Shown in pieces: positions 1 to 12,069 of a stretch of DNA of 64,000 bases. The stretch's first letter is position 1. Each line of letters starts with the position of its first letter. The notes beneath the pieces are model-generated. The model did no database searches. It was given only the letters and a program-made list of their open reading frames with translations, and was not told the origin of the DNA. The DNA is from Benincasa hispida (lineage: Eukaryota; Streptophyta; Magnoliopsida; Cucurbitales; Cucurbitaceae), in the NCBI RefSeq assembly GCF_009727055.1, contig NC_052358.1:49085910-49149909 (forward strand), written 5' to 3'. A program made the position numbers and the translations under genes.

Positions 1-340
1 TCATGACTATTAACAATCGACCGTAGTGACGGTCAACATCCAAATGTCATGACTCTTAGCGACCAATTGTCATGACGGTCGGTGATGGATCAATCGTCTT
101 AACCATTAGTGATTGTTGACCATCTTCATTTTCGACTGGTAATCGTCTTGATCGCTGACGATAAACCATTATGATTGTTAACGACCGATCGTCTTAACCA
201 TTAGCGACCATTGATTGTCTTAATTCTCGACGAGCGATCGTTTTAGCCATCGATAATCGACCGATCATCATGTCATCATCAATTGACCTTTGTGATCGTC
301 TTCCTAATACATGGTTGCTGGTGAAAGTCGACAATTGCCA
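1..340. repeat. Degenerate short-unit repeat region
   Basis: Irregular repetition of phrases such as GATCGTCTTAACCATTAG and GACCGATCGTCTT, each followed by gatt/gacc spacers, in no fixed register. It looks like a decayed low-order tandem repeat. No coding signal was seen. Confidence 0.45.
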
Positions 341-1118
341 TCAGTAGGCCACCTGTGATCATTGGCTGTTGCCAATTTCTTTCTCCTTCATTTCCCTTTC
401 TTCCTCATTTTTTCCTTGGATTTCTCATTCTTTCCCCTTTCTTTATTTTGAAAAAAACAAAAATAAAAAATAAAAAAAATCTCCTTTATTCTAGGATCTT
501 CCTCGCTGAAGCATTTTGTCGATTATGCTAGTTGTGGACTGATGAATAATCAGATGTTCTTTGTCATCCACGGCCTACTATTGTCACTAGGTTTTGTTTT
601 TATATTATTTCCTCTTTTTTATTCTTTCCCTATCTCCTCTTTTTACTTAAGAGCTCTAAAGATTGAAGTGTTGCATCAATCATACTGCTCATGGGTCATC
701 AAATTTTCTTTATTGGCTGTTGTGCTACCATCATTAGTGATGGTCATCCATCACAAACAATTTTTTTTCATTTCTTCATTTCTCCACTTTTTTCCTTCAA
801 TTTCTCATTTCCTTCCCCATTTTACTACTTTGTTATCAAAATATAAATTTATTATTTAAAAAGAGATAAATTATAAATTTAAAAGCAAAATAAAGTTGTT
901 ATAAAACATAATTTCAAAGCTTTGTTACTTTGTTACAAAAACTATCTTTTTATATAAAAATAACTAAATCATTATCATTCATACATTATTATCATGAAAA
1001 TTAATGAACCAAATGAATTAATTTAGGATTACAAAAGACAAAGCTAATATAAATTTCATTTTAAAATGAATAGATTAAATTTTTCTTTCAAAATTATCAT
1101 AAAAATTAATGCAAGATA
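341..1118. other. AT-rich gene-free flank
   Basis: T-rich and A-rich sequence. The only longer open frame (542-859) is a low-complexity, Phe/Leu/Ser-rich reading of T-rich DNA without a recognisable domain. The stretch ends at the target duplication AGATA (1114-1118) of LTR F. Confidence 0.5.
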
Positions 1119-2779
1119 TGTTAGGATGTGCCCCTGAGCCTCGTAGTTATATATTATTTGAAACAATAGTTGATATTTAATATATGCAATAAACCATTAA
1201 AGAAAGATCTGAGATTATTTTATGTAACTTAAACATGTATGTGGTTGACATACAGGTGAATCATGTTTAGGCAATAACCTAAATGGTCTATAGTATATGA
1301 ATAAGGTTGGGTGTCCTATCCTAGTGACATTACGGATACAACCCACTCTGTAATTGTTACAAAAGTTGTAATTGTTAGATTTTATGCCCTAAAACTGGTA
1401 GATAGTAAATGTAACATTTGACCGATCATTAATAAAGTGTTATCAATGTTTATTGCAATAAATAGTTATTGCTTCTCTTGTATTTATCTTGTCTAAATAA
1501 CCCTAATTCAATAAACTAATATCCTAGACTGTTGTATGAGCCTTGAATTGTATGTGGAGACATACAAGGATCAACGTTCAAGATACAACCTAAAGGGTCT
1601 ATAGTATATGGATAAGACTGGGTACCTTATTTTGGTAACACTATGAATACGACCCACTTTGTATTTGAAAGAACTGTGAAGTTCCGTAATGGAAATGAGG
1701 ATCAATCTAATTTTCAATTTTTCACATAATACAAATTTTACAGAACTAAAATAGAAAATTATGCATTAATTAAAAATAATTACAACATGCATTTAAAGAG
1801 GAAAAGGGAAGAAGAAATCATGCCCTTTAAGATCACAACAAATTTTTCACGGATTCTCTAAAACAGTCATGATCCAAAGAACAAAATTTCAATGAGCACC
1901 ACCACAAGTGAGACATCTGTATTCTCTTTTGGAATGAGAATCTCTCAAGAGTGTGTGAGCTTTGGGATTTTAGAAGAGAGGGAGAGTTTGAGAGAGAATG
2001 GATTTTTTTTTCTTTTTTTTTTTTTTAAGGAGAAAAATTACAAAGGTTTTCTTTTCCCAAGTTTTTTTCTTCTCTGTGAAGCAGATGATGGGACAACTGA
2101 AAAGAAAAATTCTGCGTAAAAAAAACAAAATCACTTCCCACTTCCACGTTAATTGAGAGAATTAAGGGGAGGGAGTAACTCACTCCCTTTAATTTAAAAT
2201 TTAAACTTAAAAATATATATATAATACAATAGAACATATAGTTTTTAATTCTCTCATTAATTTGTGTATTTAATATAAATTATATTTATACTAAATTTAA
2301 TTATATAAATAAAATCTATATAATTAATATTTGAATCATATTCAAATATTTATTTCTTCTCAAATAAACTTTATATTATAATATATCAAATATATTATAT
2401 TAATTATATCACATATAATTAATTCCCTCAATTAATTTGAACAATTCAAATTAATCCAAAATTAATTCTCAATAACCCCTATTGAGCTACAGATGGGACC
2501 TTATGAACTTGTAGATTGAAATTTTAGTAGTACTTAGATAATTAATTAAACTCTTTAATTAAATTACCCAACATCCATTAACTGTCGGTCATTCCAAAGA
2601 CCGACAGTTGAACTATTCGCACTACAAATATATTTTTGTGTCCATTGAATATAACCAATCAATGGTGTGATAACCCTTCATAAATTGCTCGTAAGTATAA
2701 TTTGGCCAAAATTACCGTTTTGCCCCCATAGTTACATCTAACTCCTTAAGTACCACTAATCCCTCTAATGAACAATAAG

Positions 2780-4264
2780 TGATAGCTCTAAAAAAGAGCT
2801 ATTATTCCTAGCTTAATTCGGGTTTGTTATCAGGTTTTACATGTTTATTTTCCCTATTTTGTAAGTACCGAGCAACCGAGAAGTAGAATTGGTGATTTGA
2901 AGCTTATTGGGGTTAATTTGAAGCAATTTGAACTTGATTTGAGCATAAGGGCTTCAAAGGAATCAAAAAGACAAAAATACCTCTGTTGGAACATCACAAC
3001 GTTCAAGATTTGCCTAACCTGACGCTTGTGCAACGCTTGAAGGCAGCAACTCGAAGTGTAGGGGAGCGTTGCAACGCTGGCCACAGTGTCACAACGCTCC
3101 GAATGATTAACATCTCTACCGTCACAACGCTGAGGACTCGACGCTAGAAGACAGAAGCGTAGTGTTGCAATGCTCCTTTAGAGCATCGCAGTGCTGTGAA
3201 CTTTGATGGAAATCTGGTTGAGCGCTTGCGCATGTGAGCGTTGCAACGTTGTTTTCAGCGTTGTAATGCTGTAGACTTTCTTATAAATACCCCTCTTCAT
3301 TTTTATGTCAAAATATGTCGAATTTTAAAGGCCAAATTGATGGAGGCTGAAGTAAAACTCGTTCCTTCGTCCATTCCCTTCAATTTTTGATATCTTTAGG
3401 TTACTTTCGCCTTTTATTTTGGGTTGTAATCAATGGAACAGATGTGTATCTCATATTTGCTATGAATTGAGAGGTAATCTCTATCTAGTTTCTTTGAGCA
3501 AGAACCCTGTGTTTAATTTCTTGAAAGTTTCTTAATTAATTTAACTACAATCTTGTGAGTTCTTTGGTTGGATTTGTTTTAATCTTAATGGAGTTTTGAT
3601 AAATTCTTCTGACAAATTAATTTGTTGAAATTCTTGTTTGTAAAATCATTCTAGTCTATGCATCATTGATTGATTTAGTTGCAAGTATTAGGATCGCATG
3701 TTTAGGGTCTAGACTTTTTCTGGCGAAACTCATGTATGCCCTAGTATAATCTTTCCAAATAAATCATGTTACAAGATATGGCTTTCCGGATTGTAGTATG
3801 TCTCAACAATTGAACCCTTTCTTAATGCTTTTCAGTTTTAACTTGTATTGGCTAAGAAGGAAAAGTTTTAAACTGAATTAGTGCTGGTTTGGATTTTTAA
3901 TCAAAATTAGCTAATTAGGCTATTAGAATTTCTAATAGGTTGAGGGATTGACAAATTCAGTGTAATTAATTGGTGCCTAATCAAAGAAATTGCATAGGAA
4001 CTCTCTTTTGCTCTAGAAATTAGATAGACTCCTTTCCTAGATTGCATTTACCCCTTTTATTTTAATTTCGCACATGTTATCTCTTCCACATAAAGTCCCC
4101 AATTTATCACTCTAATTAGAAAATTAGTTTAATGAAACCAATTGCGCTTCTATGTAGATCGACTCAGACTTACCACTGTTGCTACGTTTTAGTAGTAGTA
4201 GGAGTAGTTCGGTATTTATAAATTTTCTTTTGCTATTAACGATGTCGATTTCCCCGATCGAACA
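2780..4264 (+). repeat. 5' LTR of element C
   Basis: 1485 bp, TGATAGCTC...GATCGAACA. It is a direct repeat of 6101-7573, with long near-identical stretches (about 3760-3960 against 7060-7240). Positions 3000-3290 are packed with variants of the palindrome GCGTTGCAACGC. Confidence 0.8.
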
Positions 4265-4268
4265 AAAA

Positions 4269-4286
4269 TGGTGTCGTTGCCGGGGA
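4269..4286 (+). promoter_or_regulatory. Primer binding site, tRNA-Asp type
   Basis: TGGTGTCGTTGCCGGGGA, four bases after the end of the 5' LTR. It differs by two bases from the classical plant Gypsy primer site TGGCGCCGTTGCCGGGGA, which pairs with the 3' end of tRNA-Asp. The two differences are C to T type, as expected from deamination. Confidence 0.75.
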
Positions 4287-4372
4287 AGCCATTGATGTTT
4301 CGTTAGTTAAATATCTAGTTAGATATTCTTTTGCTTTTGATTTGTTTTCTTTTTGTGTCTATTTGTTCTTTT

Positions 4373-5113
4373 ATGGCAGAAAATATCAACAGGTATGGTT
4401 TTCCATATGCGGAGCAATGGGAATCACCAGAGGTAAGAGAGATTCGTGGTCTTAGAGATCAAATTTCTGAACTAACCTCTGTTGTGCAAGCTTTGGCTAA
4501 TATGCAGGTTCAGAATTTGCATGACCTTGAGTGCGGATGTCATCCTCCTTGGGAGTTGGCTGGCTAAGCACCGTTGCCAATGCCATATCAGTCTGCCCAT
4601 GCAGGTATTTCTTTAGAGGATATCGTTAGGGAACTTTCTAATCGCTCTAGTGAGTTTGTGCAGGAATACCCCTACTATTATCAAGAGCCCATCAATTTCC
4701 AACAGGACGACTTCTATTTCGAATGTGACGTTAGAGCCGAAATTCAAAATTTGAGTGACCAAATCGCTCAAATTGCTGAATCAATTAGGAAACTGGAAGA
4801 GTCTTGTGAATCACCCTCTAAGGATGCCGAGGTGAGCAGCGGAGATATGAGCATCGAGGATCTTGCAGAACCAATGGTCCCTCAAATTTCTGAGCAAGGT
4901 AAGGTGTTGGATTATTTAAAGTGTGAACATACTAATGATTTTTCTAAGCGCGTAGGAAATCATTTAGAGCCATCCCGTGTCTGTGGCACTAAGCTCGACC
5001 TTGTGATGGAATATGCGTGGACCAATTCGAACGATGAGGTTTATCTTCTGCCACAACAAGAACGAGTCAGTGAGGTTAAGTATGAGTGTGGGCTTAATTT
5101 AGAAGAATTTTAG
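4373..5113 (+). pseudogene. Coiled-coil ORF of element C, one in-frame stop
   Basis: I chose the Met at 4373 (MAENINRYGFPY...) because the 14 residues upstream are just a hydrophobic reading of T-rich leader. The frame runs 246 codons and is broken only by TAA at 4565-4567 (codon 65). The same frame continues on the far side, so this is one ORF with one nonsense change. Residues about 18-45 (REIRGLRDQISELTSVVQAL) and about 120-145 (EIQNLSDQIAQIAESIRKLE) have heptad-like spacing typical of coiled coils, and the chain is acidic. I see no zinc knuckle, protease or RT motif. It sits where gag would be, so a gag-like or gag-derived structural role is possible but unproven; I do not recognise the family. 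Confidence 0.55.
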
Positions 5114-6064
5114 GTAAAAGAGTCTCGCCCTATTCTTTGTACCGGTATTCCTCTTATTTTTGAATTTTTCTCGCCTTCACCTCATAAGTCAGTTGAATCA
5201 GAGTCAATGAAATATTGATGACGCACTCAATGGGTCGCCTGTTCCTAAAAAAGGGTAACTTTCACAATTTCGTGCTTTTTATAAAAAAATATATTTTTTT
5301 TCATGAGATCCATGTAAAATGAACCTAAGTTAAAAAAATTTCGGTTTCAAATCCCTTAAAGTCTTAGAAACGGATTATCTATCTCGGATTTTCGTTGTCA
5401 CCTTGAAAGGCCCCCTATTGGCTTGGGAGTAACTTTTAGTGCCTAAGAGTAAAAATGGAAATTATATATAAAAAAAAAAAAAAAAAGCCAAGTGTTGAGA
5501 AAAATAAAATTCTGAATAAAAGAGAATTTATACTAGTTGCCTTTTCTCTCCTGAAAAAAAAAAAAAAAAAAAAAAGAAAAAAGAGGCATTAGTCGACGTG
5601 CCTGCAAAAAAATATAGTGTGTGTGCATGGATAGAGGTGAAAAGAGCTACCTCACATGTGTCTTGTAGTCCCGCGAGAAAAGAGCGATAGGTTCCCGATA
5701 GTTGAGTGTGAAAGCTAGCCTCTAGGTAAAATAAATGCTTTTTTTAGGCTTTCCTTGATAGTGTTGCTCTTTGATTAGCAATATCAGTATGTCCCTAGCC
5801 GATGACCGAGCCAGAGTAGAGGGAAGCTGAATTGGGAGATGGATAAGACTTTTCCGGACACTTTACGATTTACGAAAAAAAATTTCCTAGTTTTTCGTTT
5901 ATACATGGTTTTGATTGAAAAATAACCTTTTATAAGAAATCTCAATTGAGTGATTATTTAGTTTGATTTATTATGCAACCCTAAGGACTATTGAGATTAG
6001 AGAAAGGATTCAATGAATAGAGTGAATATATTCCTATTAAATTCCATGACTAAATTTTATAACC
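5114..6064 (+). other. Non-coding internal part of element C
   Basis: No coding frame. It contains A-tracts at about 5469-5486 and 5555-5577 and otherwise unremarkable AT-rich sequence leading to the polypurine tract. Confidence 0.5.
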
Positions 6065-6100
6065 TTGCTCGGGACGAGCAAGAATTATTTTGGGGGTGTT
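6065..6100 (+). promoter_or_regulatory. Hairpin and polypurine tract of element C
   Basis: TTGCTCG GGA CGAGCAA (6065-6081) is a perfect 7-bp stem with a 3-base loop. It is followed by TTTTGGGGGTGT and then the 3' LTR start TGATAACTC at 6101. The G-run is the expected polypurine tract for plus-strand priming. Confidence 0.6.
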
Positions 6101-7573
6101 TGATAACTCTAAAAAAAGCTATTATTCCTAGCTTAATTTAGATTTGTTATCAAGTTTTACATGTTTATTTGCACTATTTTGTAGGTACCGAGCAACCGAA
6201 GTAGAATTGGTGATTTGAAGCTGATCAGGGTTAATTTCAAGCAATTTGGATTTGATTTGAGCATTCGGCTTTAAAGGAATAAAAAGACAAAAATACCCCT
6301 GTTAGAACATCACAATGCTTAAGATTTGCCTAACCTGATGCTTGTGCAATGCTTGAAGGCAGTAGCTTGAAGTGTAGGGGAGCGTTGAAATGCTTCCCAC
6401 AGCGTCGCAATGCTCTGAATGATCAACATCGCCACCGTCACAACGCTGAGAACCCGATGTTGGAAGACAGAAGCGCAACGTTGCAACGCTCCTTTAGAGC
6501 ATCACGACGCTGCGAACTTTGACGGAAATCTAGTTGAGACGTACGCATGTATGCGTTGCAACGCTGTTTTCAGTGTTGCTACGCTGCCTCAATTTCTATA
6601 AATAATCTCTTCGGCCCTAGGTCAAAATATGCCGAATTTGGGAGGCCAAATTGATGGAGGTCGAAGTAAAACTCGTTCCTTCGTCTATTCCCTTCAATTT
6701 TCGGTATCTGTAGGTTAGTTTTGTTTTTTTATTTTGGGTTGTAATCAATGGAACGGATGTGTATCTTAGATTTGTCTATGAATTGAGAGGTAATCTCTAT
6801 CTAGTTTGAGCAAGAGCCCTGTGTTTAATTTCTTGAAGTTTTCTTAATTAATTTAACTGCAATATTGTGAATTCTTTGGTTGGATTTGTTTTAATCTTAA
6901 TGGAGTTTGATAAATTAATTTGTTGAAATTATTTTTTGCAAATCATTCCAGCCTATGCATCATTGATTGATTTAGTTGCAAGTATTAGGATCGCATGTTT
7001 AGGGTTTAGAATTTTTCTTGCCAAACTCATGTATGTCCTAGTATAATCTTTCCAAATAAATCATGCTACAAGATATGGCTTTCCGGATTGTAGTATGTCT
7101 CAACAATTGAACCCTTTCTTAATGCTTTTCAGTTTTAACTTGTATTGGCTAAGAAGGAAAAGTTTTAAACTGAATTAGTGCTGGTTTGGATTTTTAATCA
7201 AAATTGGCTAATTAGGCTATTAGAATTTCTAATAGGCTAAGGGATTGACAAATTCAGCGTAATTAATTGTGCCTAATGAAAGAAATTGCATAAGAACTCT
7301 CTCTTGCTCTAGAAATTAGATAGACTCCTTTCCTAGATTGCATTTACCCTTTTAATTTTAATTTCGCACATGTTATCTCTTCCACACAATACCCCCCATT
7401 TATTGCTCTAGTTAAAAAATTAACTTAACAAAACCAATCGCGCTTCTCTGTGGATCGACTTGGACTTACCACTGTTGCTACGTTTTAGTAGTAATAGAAG
7501 TAGTTCGGTATTTATAAATTTTCTTTTGCTTCGGTTTGGAATTGATTAACGACATCAATTCCCGATCTGAACA
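6101..7573 (+). repeat. 3' LTR of element C
   Basis: 1473 bp direct repeat of 2780-4264 with small indels and substitutions. It ends CTGAACA followed by the TSD ATAAG at 7574-7578. Confidence 0.8.
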
Positions 7574-8100
7574 ATAAGTCATAGTCCAACTATGATCAAG
7601 CCCCTCTTAGGACAAGAAAGGGTGTGGGGCCACATTGTTTAAGCCCCATAATCAGCCTTTAAAGGAGCAATTTATCTACTTATCTAGATGTTAGGGAAGG
7701 AGTGAATTTCGTCTTTTGTAGCTGTGTTCCTAGCTCTCAAATCAGATGAATCTCCAAAATGGTAGGCTTATTGAGTTAGCGATCTTGCCACTCTCACCCA
7801 TACAAATTAAAAGATCGCCTTCATAGGTAGGAGTTCACAACCCACTCAGGATTTAGGTCATGTCACCTATGGTCATCCTGATAAAATTTAAGTCTCTATT
7901 ATGAACGGTGTTATATAATAAGACTATTCATTTCGTGGTCTGGTCTTATACAAACTCCTTTGTATAGGATACCTCTACTCATATATCTCTACATGAATGA
8001 TTAGGATCAAATCACTCATATTTTATTAAATAAATAAAATGTTTGTATATTACAATTACAAACTACAGAACCCATGAGATTTAGGACATCAACCCCAACA

Positions 8101-8960
8101 ATCTCCTGCTTGTCCTAAAGCTAGTAGAGTGTACATCATAAAAGTCATACTGATATAAAAGTACATATAAAACAATAAATTAGGGCATAATATGCATCTA
8201 GTACAAAATCTCTTACTTGTCCTAGACTAAATGTAGTATGTCCCGTAAACCTATACTTTGCAGATGACCCTCAAACACCTTAGTCGTGAGGGCCTTTGTA
8301 AATTGATCAACAATATTGTGCTCCAAAGTTATCTGCGCGAAGATCACGTCCCCTTGATGCACAATATCTCGGATGAGATGATACTTCCGCTCTATGTGCT
8401 TCCCGCATTTGTGACTCCTAGGCTCTCAGGAATTAGCCATAACATCAATATTATCACAATAAAGGGTGATAGACTTTGACATGTTTGAAACTACTTCTAG
8501 ATATGTCAGGAATTTCCTGAGCCAGACAACTTCTTTAGCAGGTTCACAAGCCGCCGCCTAATCAACCTCCATAGTGGAGTCAACAATGCACCTCTGCTTA
8601 ATGCTCTTCTAGACTATTGCACATTTGTTAAGAGTGAACATTGATCTTGATGTGGATTTCCTATAATCTTTATCAGTCTGGAAATCAGAGTCAGTGTATC
8701 TTGTAAGGATAAGATCCTTAGAACCATACACAAGCATGTAATCCCTCGTTCTCCATAGATATTGTTCTTAACAGTGGTCTATTGATCAAATCCCCAATTG
8801 GACCGATATCTACCGACTATTCCCACTGTATAGCAGATGTCAGTTCTAGTACACAGCATTGCATACATCAGGCTACCAACAGCCGATGCATAGGGGATCT
8901 ATCTCATTTTCTCAAATTCTTGAGGTGTCTTAGGACATTATTCCTTAGATAATATAACTC
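8101..8960 (-). pseudogene. RNase H domain of copia D, broken
   Basis: Read on the minus strand, broken frames give the copia RNase H end: an ADSTMEAEY-like stretch around 8560-8600, a YCDN-like stretch near 8450, an RSHK-like stretch near 8410, and a terminal GLRDI-like stretch near 8230. In an active element this domain degrades the RNA strand of the RNA/DNA hybrid. It lies directly inside the 3' LTR and polypurine tract, as copia order requires. Several stops and frameshifts interrupt it. Homologous domains in this window are at 48787-49284 (element A) and about 59150-59670 (element L). Confidence 0.65.
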
Positions 8961-9808
8961 CATGCTTGAAAGGGAGTAAACCTCTCTTGGAGTTCTGCAT
9001 CAAAAACTTGACAAGCATCTTGTTAATGTACGATGCCTGAGATAATGCTACTGTTCTATTTTTTCCATCTCTAAAAATCTGAATACTCAGAAAAAACTAT
9101 GCTTCTCCCAAATCTTTAATTTGGAATTGAGTCGCTAACCAATTCTTAATTTCAGTCTATAGACCTACATCATTCCCAATAAGTAGGATATCATCTATAT
9201 ACAACACTAGAAAAGCTACTAAACCATTGGTGATTCTCTTGTATACACAAGGCTCATCAACATTTTGATCAAAGCCATACGATTTTATTGCAGTTTCAAA
9301 TCTTATTTCCAAGATCGAGAAGCTTATTTCAATCCATAAATAGACTGATTAAGACTTCAACATGGCAAAAAGTGAGAAAGTCTCATCATAGTTGACTTCT
9401 TCAACTTGGGTATAACCCTTTGCCACAAGTCTAGCCTTGAAGGCTTGCACCTTCCCATCAACACCTTGTTTTCTCTTGTAGATCAACTTGCAACCTACAG
9501 ATTTGACACCATCAGGTTGATCTACAAGATCCCAAACAGAATTGAAGTATATAGACTCCATTTTAAGATTCATAACTTTGATCCACTCATCTTTGTTAAC
9601 ATCCTCCATTACCTTCTTGTAAGACAATGAATCCTCAATATCTCCTTCAGCTTCCATAGTTAGGGTTTCTGTTAAACCCATATAATGAATAGATGAGTTC
9701 GTAACCCTCCCTCTACATCAAGGCTCCCTCAACACTTGAGATGGATTTGACCTACTAGATGATTCAACTTCAACAACTCTTGTTTAGATATTGGGTTCTT
9801 CAACAACT
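8961..9808 (-). pseudogene. Reverse transcriptase of copia D, broken
   Basis: Minus strand. The longest open piece is 9349-9681, which includes NKDEWIKVMNLKMESI, GCKLIYKRKQ and FKARLVAKGYTQ, the conserved start of copia RT. The catalytic motif reads YIDD (9190-9201) instead of the more usual YVDD. This enzyme would copy the element RNA into DNA. The fragment ends at 9808, where solo LTR S1 was inserted; the pol sequence resumes at 11740. Stops and frameshifts make it non-functional. Confidence 0.75.
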
Positions 9809-11739
9809 TGATAGAGTAAACAAGCATAAAGCTGAAGCAAACAGAATCATTAAGCACTCTAGTTACACATAATTTGAGTTAAAAAACATGCTTAAAACAG
9901 TTTTTTATAAAAAGGAGGGTTTTATATGTGTATATCTTTGTAGAAACACTCTTAATCCTAATCGAACTCCGCGAAATTGATCTGCAAATTTCTAATGGAC
10001 CGCCAACAGGAACTTCTCTACTATTCTCAGTCTTGGATTGAGTGGTGGAAACTCTAAATTGAGAGAAATTAAGTTGGGTTTTTGAGAGCTTGAGAGTAAA
10101 AAGGATTTTTTTTCAGAAATTTCACAAATTTTAAATTGCATGAGCTTCAAAATTCTAAAAGATGAACTATTTAACAAGTTGTTGCATGCAAACACTCATA
10201 CATTCAGCTAATTGACACCTCAATTAGCACTAAGTGAGTGGGCAAGGTGTCAAAATGTGGAAAAATCCACTAACAAACTCAATGTAGGATTTTTCCACTC
10301 AACTCAATTTCAATTATTTTAATTTAATTCAAAATTTCCAACTTAATTAAATTAAATTAAAATTTAATTTCTGAAATTAAATTTTCTAAATTAAAATTGA
10401 TTTAATTTAAATAATTAGATAACAATTTAAATTAATTAAAGAAATAATAATTTAATATCAAATATTAAATTAATAAAACACCTAATTTAAACATGAATTC
10501 CTATTCATGTAATCAATATTTAAATAGATATTTAAATATTTTAAACTCTCCAATTACGTTTAATTTCGATGAATTTAAATGTTTAATTATATCAAATATA
10601 ATGATCCAAACCCTAAATTGAATTTGAACATTTTAAATTCATATCCTAATTCCAAATTTGAACACTTCAAATTTGCTTAATTTTCTAATCTAAGGTGTAA
10701 TGTTTTACGAGCTAGTTAAGGAACCTTATAGACCTACAAATCATGAGCTTCAGCGATTTGAGATTAATTGGCTAAACTCTTTAAACCAAATTAATCAATA
10801 TTCGTTAACCATCAGGACATACCACTATAGCTCGATGGTTGTGCTCTCCTCAGTGTAGATATATTTTGTCCACTTGATTTAACCATAATCAGTAAGTCGA
10901 TCCTTCACAGGTCGTTCGTATTTACAGCTAGGTTAAAATTTTCGTTTTACCCCTGTAAATTCTTCTTGCTTCTTAAGCTCCCACTGATCCTCTATTGAAC
11001 AATTGGTTCATAGTCCAACTAATAAACCATGTCCCTCTTGACATGAGAGGGCGGGGAGCTTTTGTTCAAGGCTAGGAATCAGTACCTAAGGTAACAACCT
11101 ATCTGTTATCTCTAAAAGGGTAGGAGTGAGTTCCATGTTGAAGAACTATGTCCCTAACTATCTATTCTATCTTCTCCCCAAAATGGTAGGCTTATTGAGT
11201 AGTGCTATTGAACTACTCTCACCTATACAGATCAAAGAATAATCCCGAATAAACAAGAGTTCATAGTTAGCTCAGGATTAAGATCGAGTTACCCTAGGTC
11301 ATCGAATTTGAAATAGTCAGTTTTAACAGTAAATAATCGTTTTAAAGAAAAGATGACTATATCGTGGTCCAGTCTTATGCAAAACTCTTTTGCATAGGAT
11401 GTCCTTACTCGCATGTCGGCACATGAACGATTTCGGGTCACGTCGTTTGTATCAGTATACAAAGTAGGCCACATCCATTGTGTCCCCATGAGGAGGTACC
11501 CAATCTTATCCATATACTTATAGACCTTTTTGGCTATATACTATAACTTGATCCTCTTTTATGTCCCTACATAAAGTTAGAGTATTCATACTATAGCCAT
11601 GGATTCGTTTATTGGATTTTTATTACATAATGCAATTTCAATAACACTTTTGTTGAATAAATGCTTCAATAATACTTTTATTGATAAATAGAATATGTTT
11701 CCATGATTACGAACTGCGAGTTTTAGGATATTCCCAACA
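9809..11739 (-). mobile_element. Solo LTR S1 inside D's pol
   Basis: About 1.93 kb. Plus-strand edges are TGATAGAGTAAACAAG and ATTCCCAACA. The flanks CAACT (9804-9808) and CAAAT (11740-11744) are a TSD with one mismatch. It is closely related to element A's LTRs (A's left LTR begins TGATAGAGTAAATAAG). D's pol continues on both sides, so no internal region belongs to it. The two recurrent LTR hairpins are present (10807-10840 and 11376-11396). Confidence 0.75.
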
Positions 11740-12069
11740 CAAATCTTGTTGAAGTTTCAATAGTTTCGTTAGAAAGTTCACTTAACACAATCTTACTGCG
11801 GGGTTTATACTCCTTTGTGTGGTCCTCTTCTAAAAAAGTAGCATTTGTTGACACAAACACCTTATTATCCTTAGGATCATATAAGTAACCACCTCTCATT
11901 TCTTTTAGGGTAACCTACAAATAGACATAATTTTGAATGAGGTTCCAATTTCTAAGGATTTACCTTAAGCACATGTGTTGGGCAACCCTAGATCCTGAAA
12001 TGGCGTAAACTACGTTTAAAACCATTCCATAATTCCAAAGATGTTCTAGTAACACTTTTGGATGGAATA
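11740..12069 (-). pseudogene. Integrase C-terminal and linker fragment of copia D
   Basis: Minus-strand translation resembles the end of copia integrase and the linker toward RT: a stretch encoding a YDPKD-like motif near 11870 and a GYPKE-like motif near 11910, parallel to element A at 50606-50640. It is bounded by S1 on the left and R1 on the right and has no continuous frame. It would have been part of the DNA-joining enzyme. Confidence 0.55.

Larger units (their letters stand above)
2780..7573 (+). mobile_element. Element C, non-autonomous LTR retrotransposon with Asp-type primer site
   Basis: Two direct LTRs (2780-4264 and 6101-7573) flank a 1.8-kb internal region. A perfect TSD ATAAG lies at 2775-2779 and 7574-7578, splitting D's 3' LTR. 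The element begins TGATAGCTC and ends CTGAACA. The internal region has a primer site resembling the complement of tRNA-Asp, one coiled-coil open frame with a single stop, A-rich tracts and a G-rich polypurine tract. No protease, RT, RNase H or integrase is visible, so it must have relied on another element. The primer-site type suggests a Gypsy (Tat/Athila-like) partner, which is inference. Confidence 0.8.
1666..8100 (-). repeat. 3' LTR of copia D, split by element C
   Basis: Plus-strand edges are TGAAAGAACTG at 1666 and AACCCCAACA at 8100. Outside 8100 lies the complement of a polypurine tract (atctcctgcttg). Net length without C is about 1.6 kb. Compared with the 5' copy, about 240 bp is missing around 8015 (counterpart about 21087-21328). 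It holds the 11-bp hairpin AACTGTCGGTC / GACCGACAGTT at 2580-2609. Confidence 0.7.

Noticed and set aside
1..340. CRISPR-like array of short repeats
   Set aside because: Repeat units are irregular in length and sequence with no constant spacer size, and the DNA is plant nuclear in character.
542..859. 105-codon open frame with hydrophobic stretches, possible membrane protein
   Set aside because: The hydrophobicity comes from T-rich low-complexity DNA; no domain and no neighbouring gene structure.
6419..6601. 60-codon frame with CNAPLEHHDAAN...CMRCNAVF, which looks like a zinc-finger peptide
   Set aside because: It lies within the 3' LTR of element C; the Cys residues come from the GTTGCAACGC palindromes and the frame is not kept in the 5' LTR.
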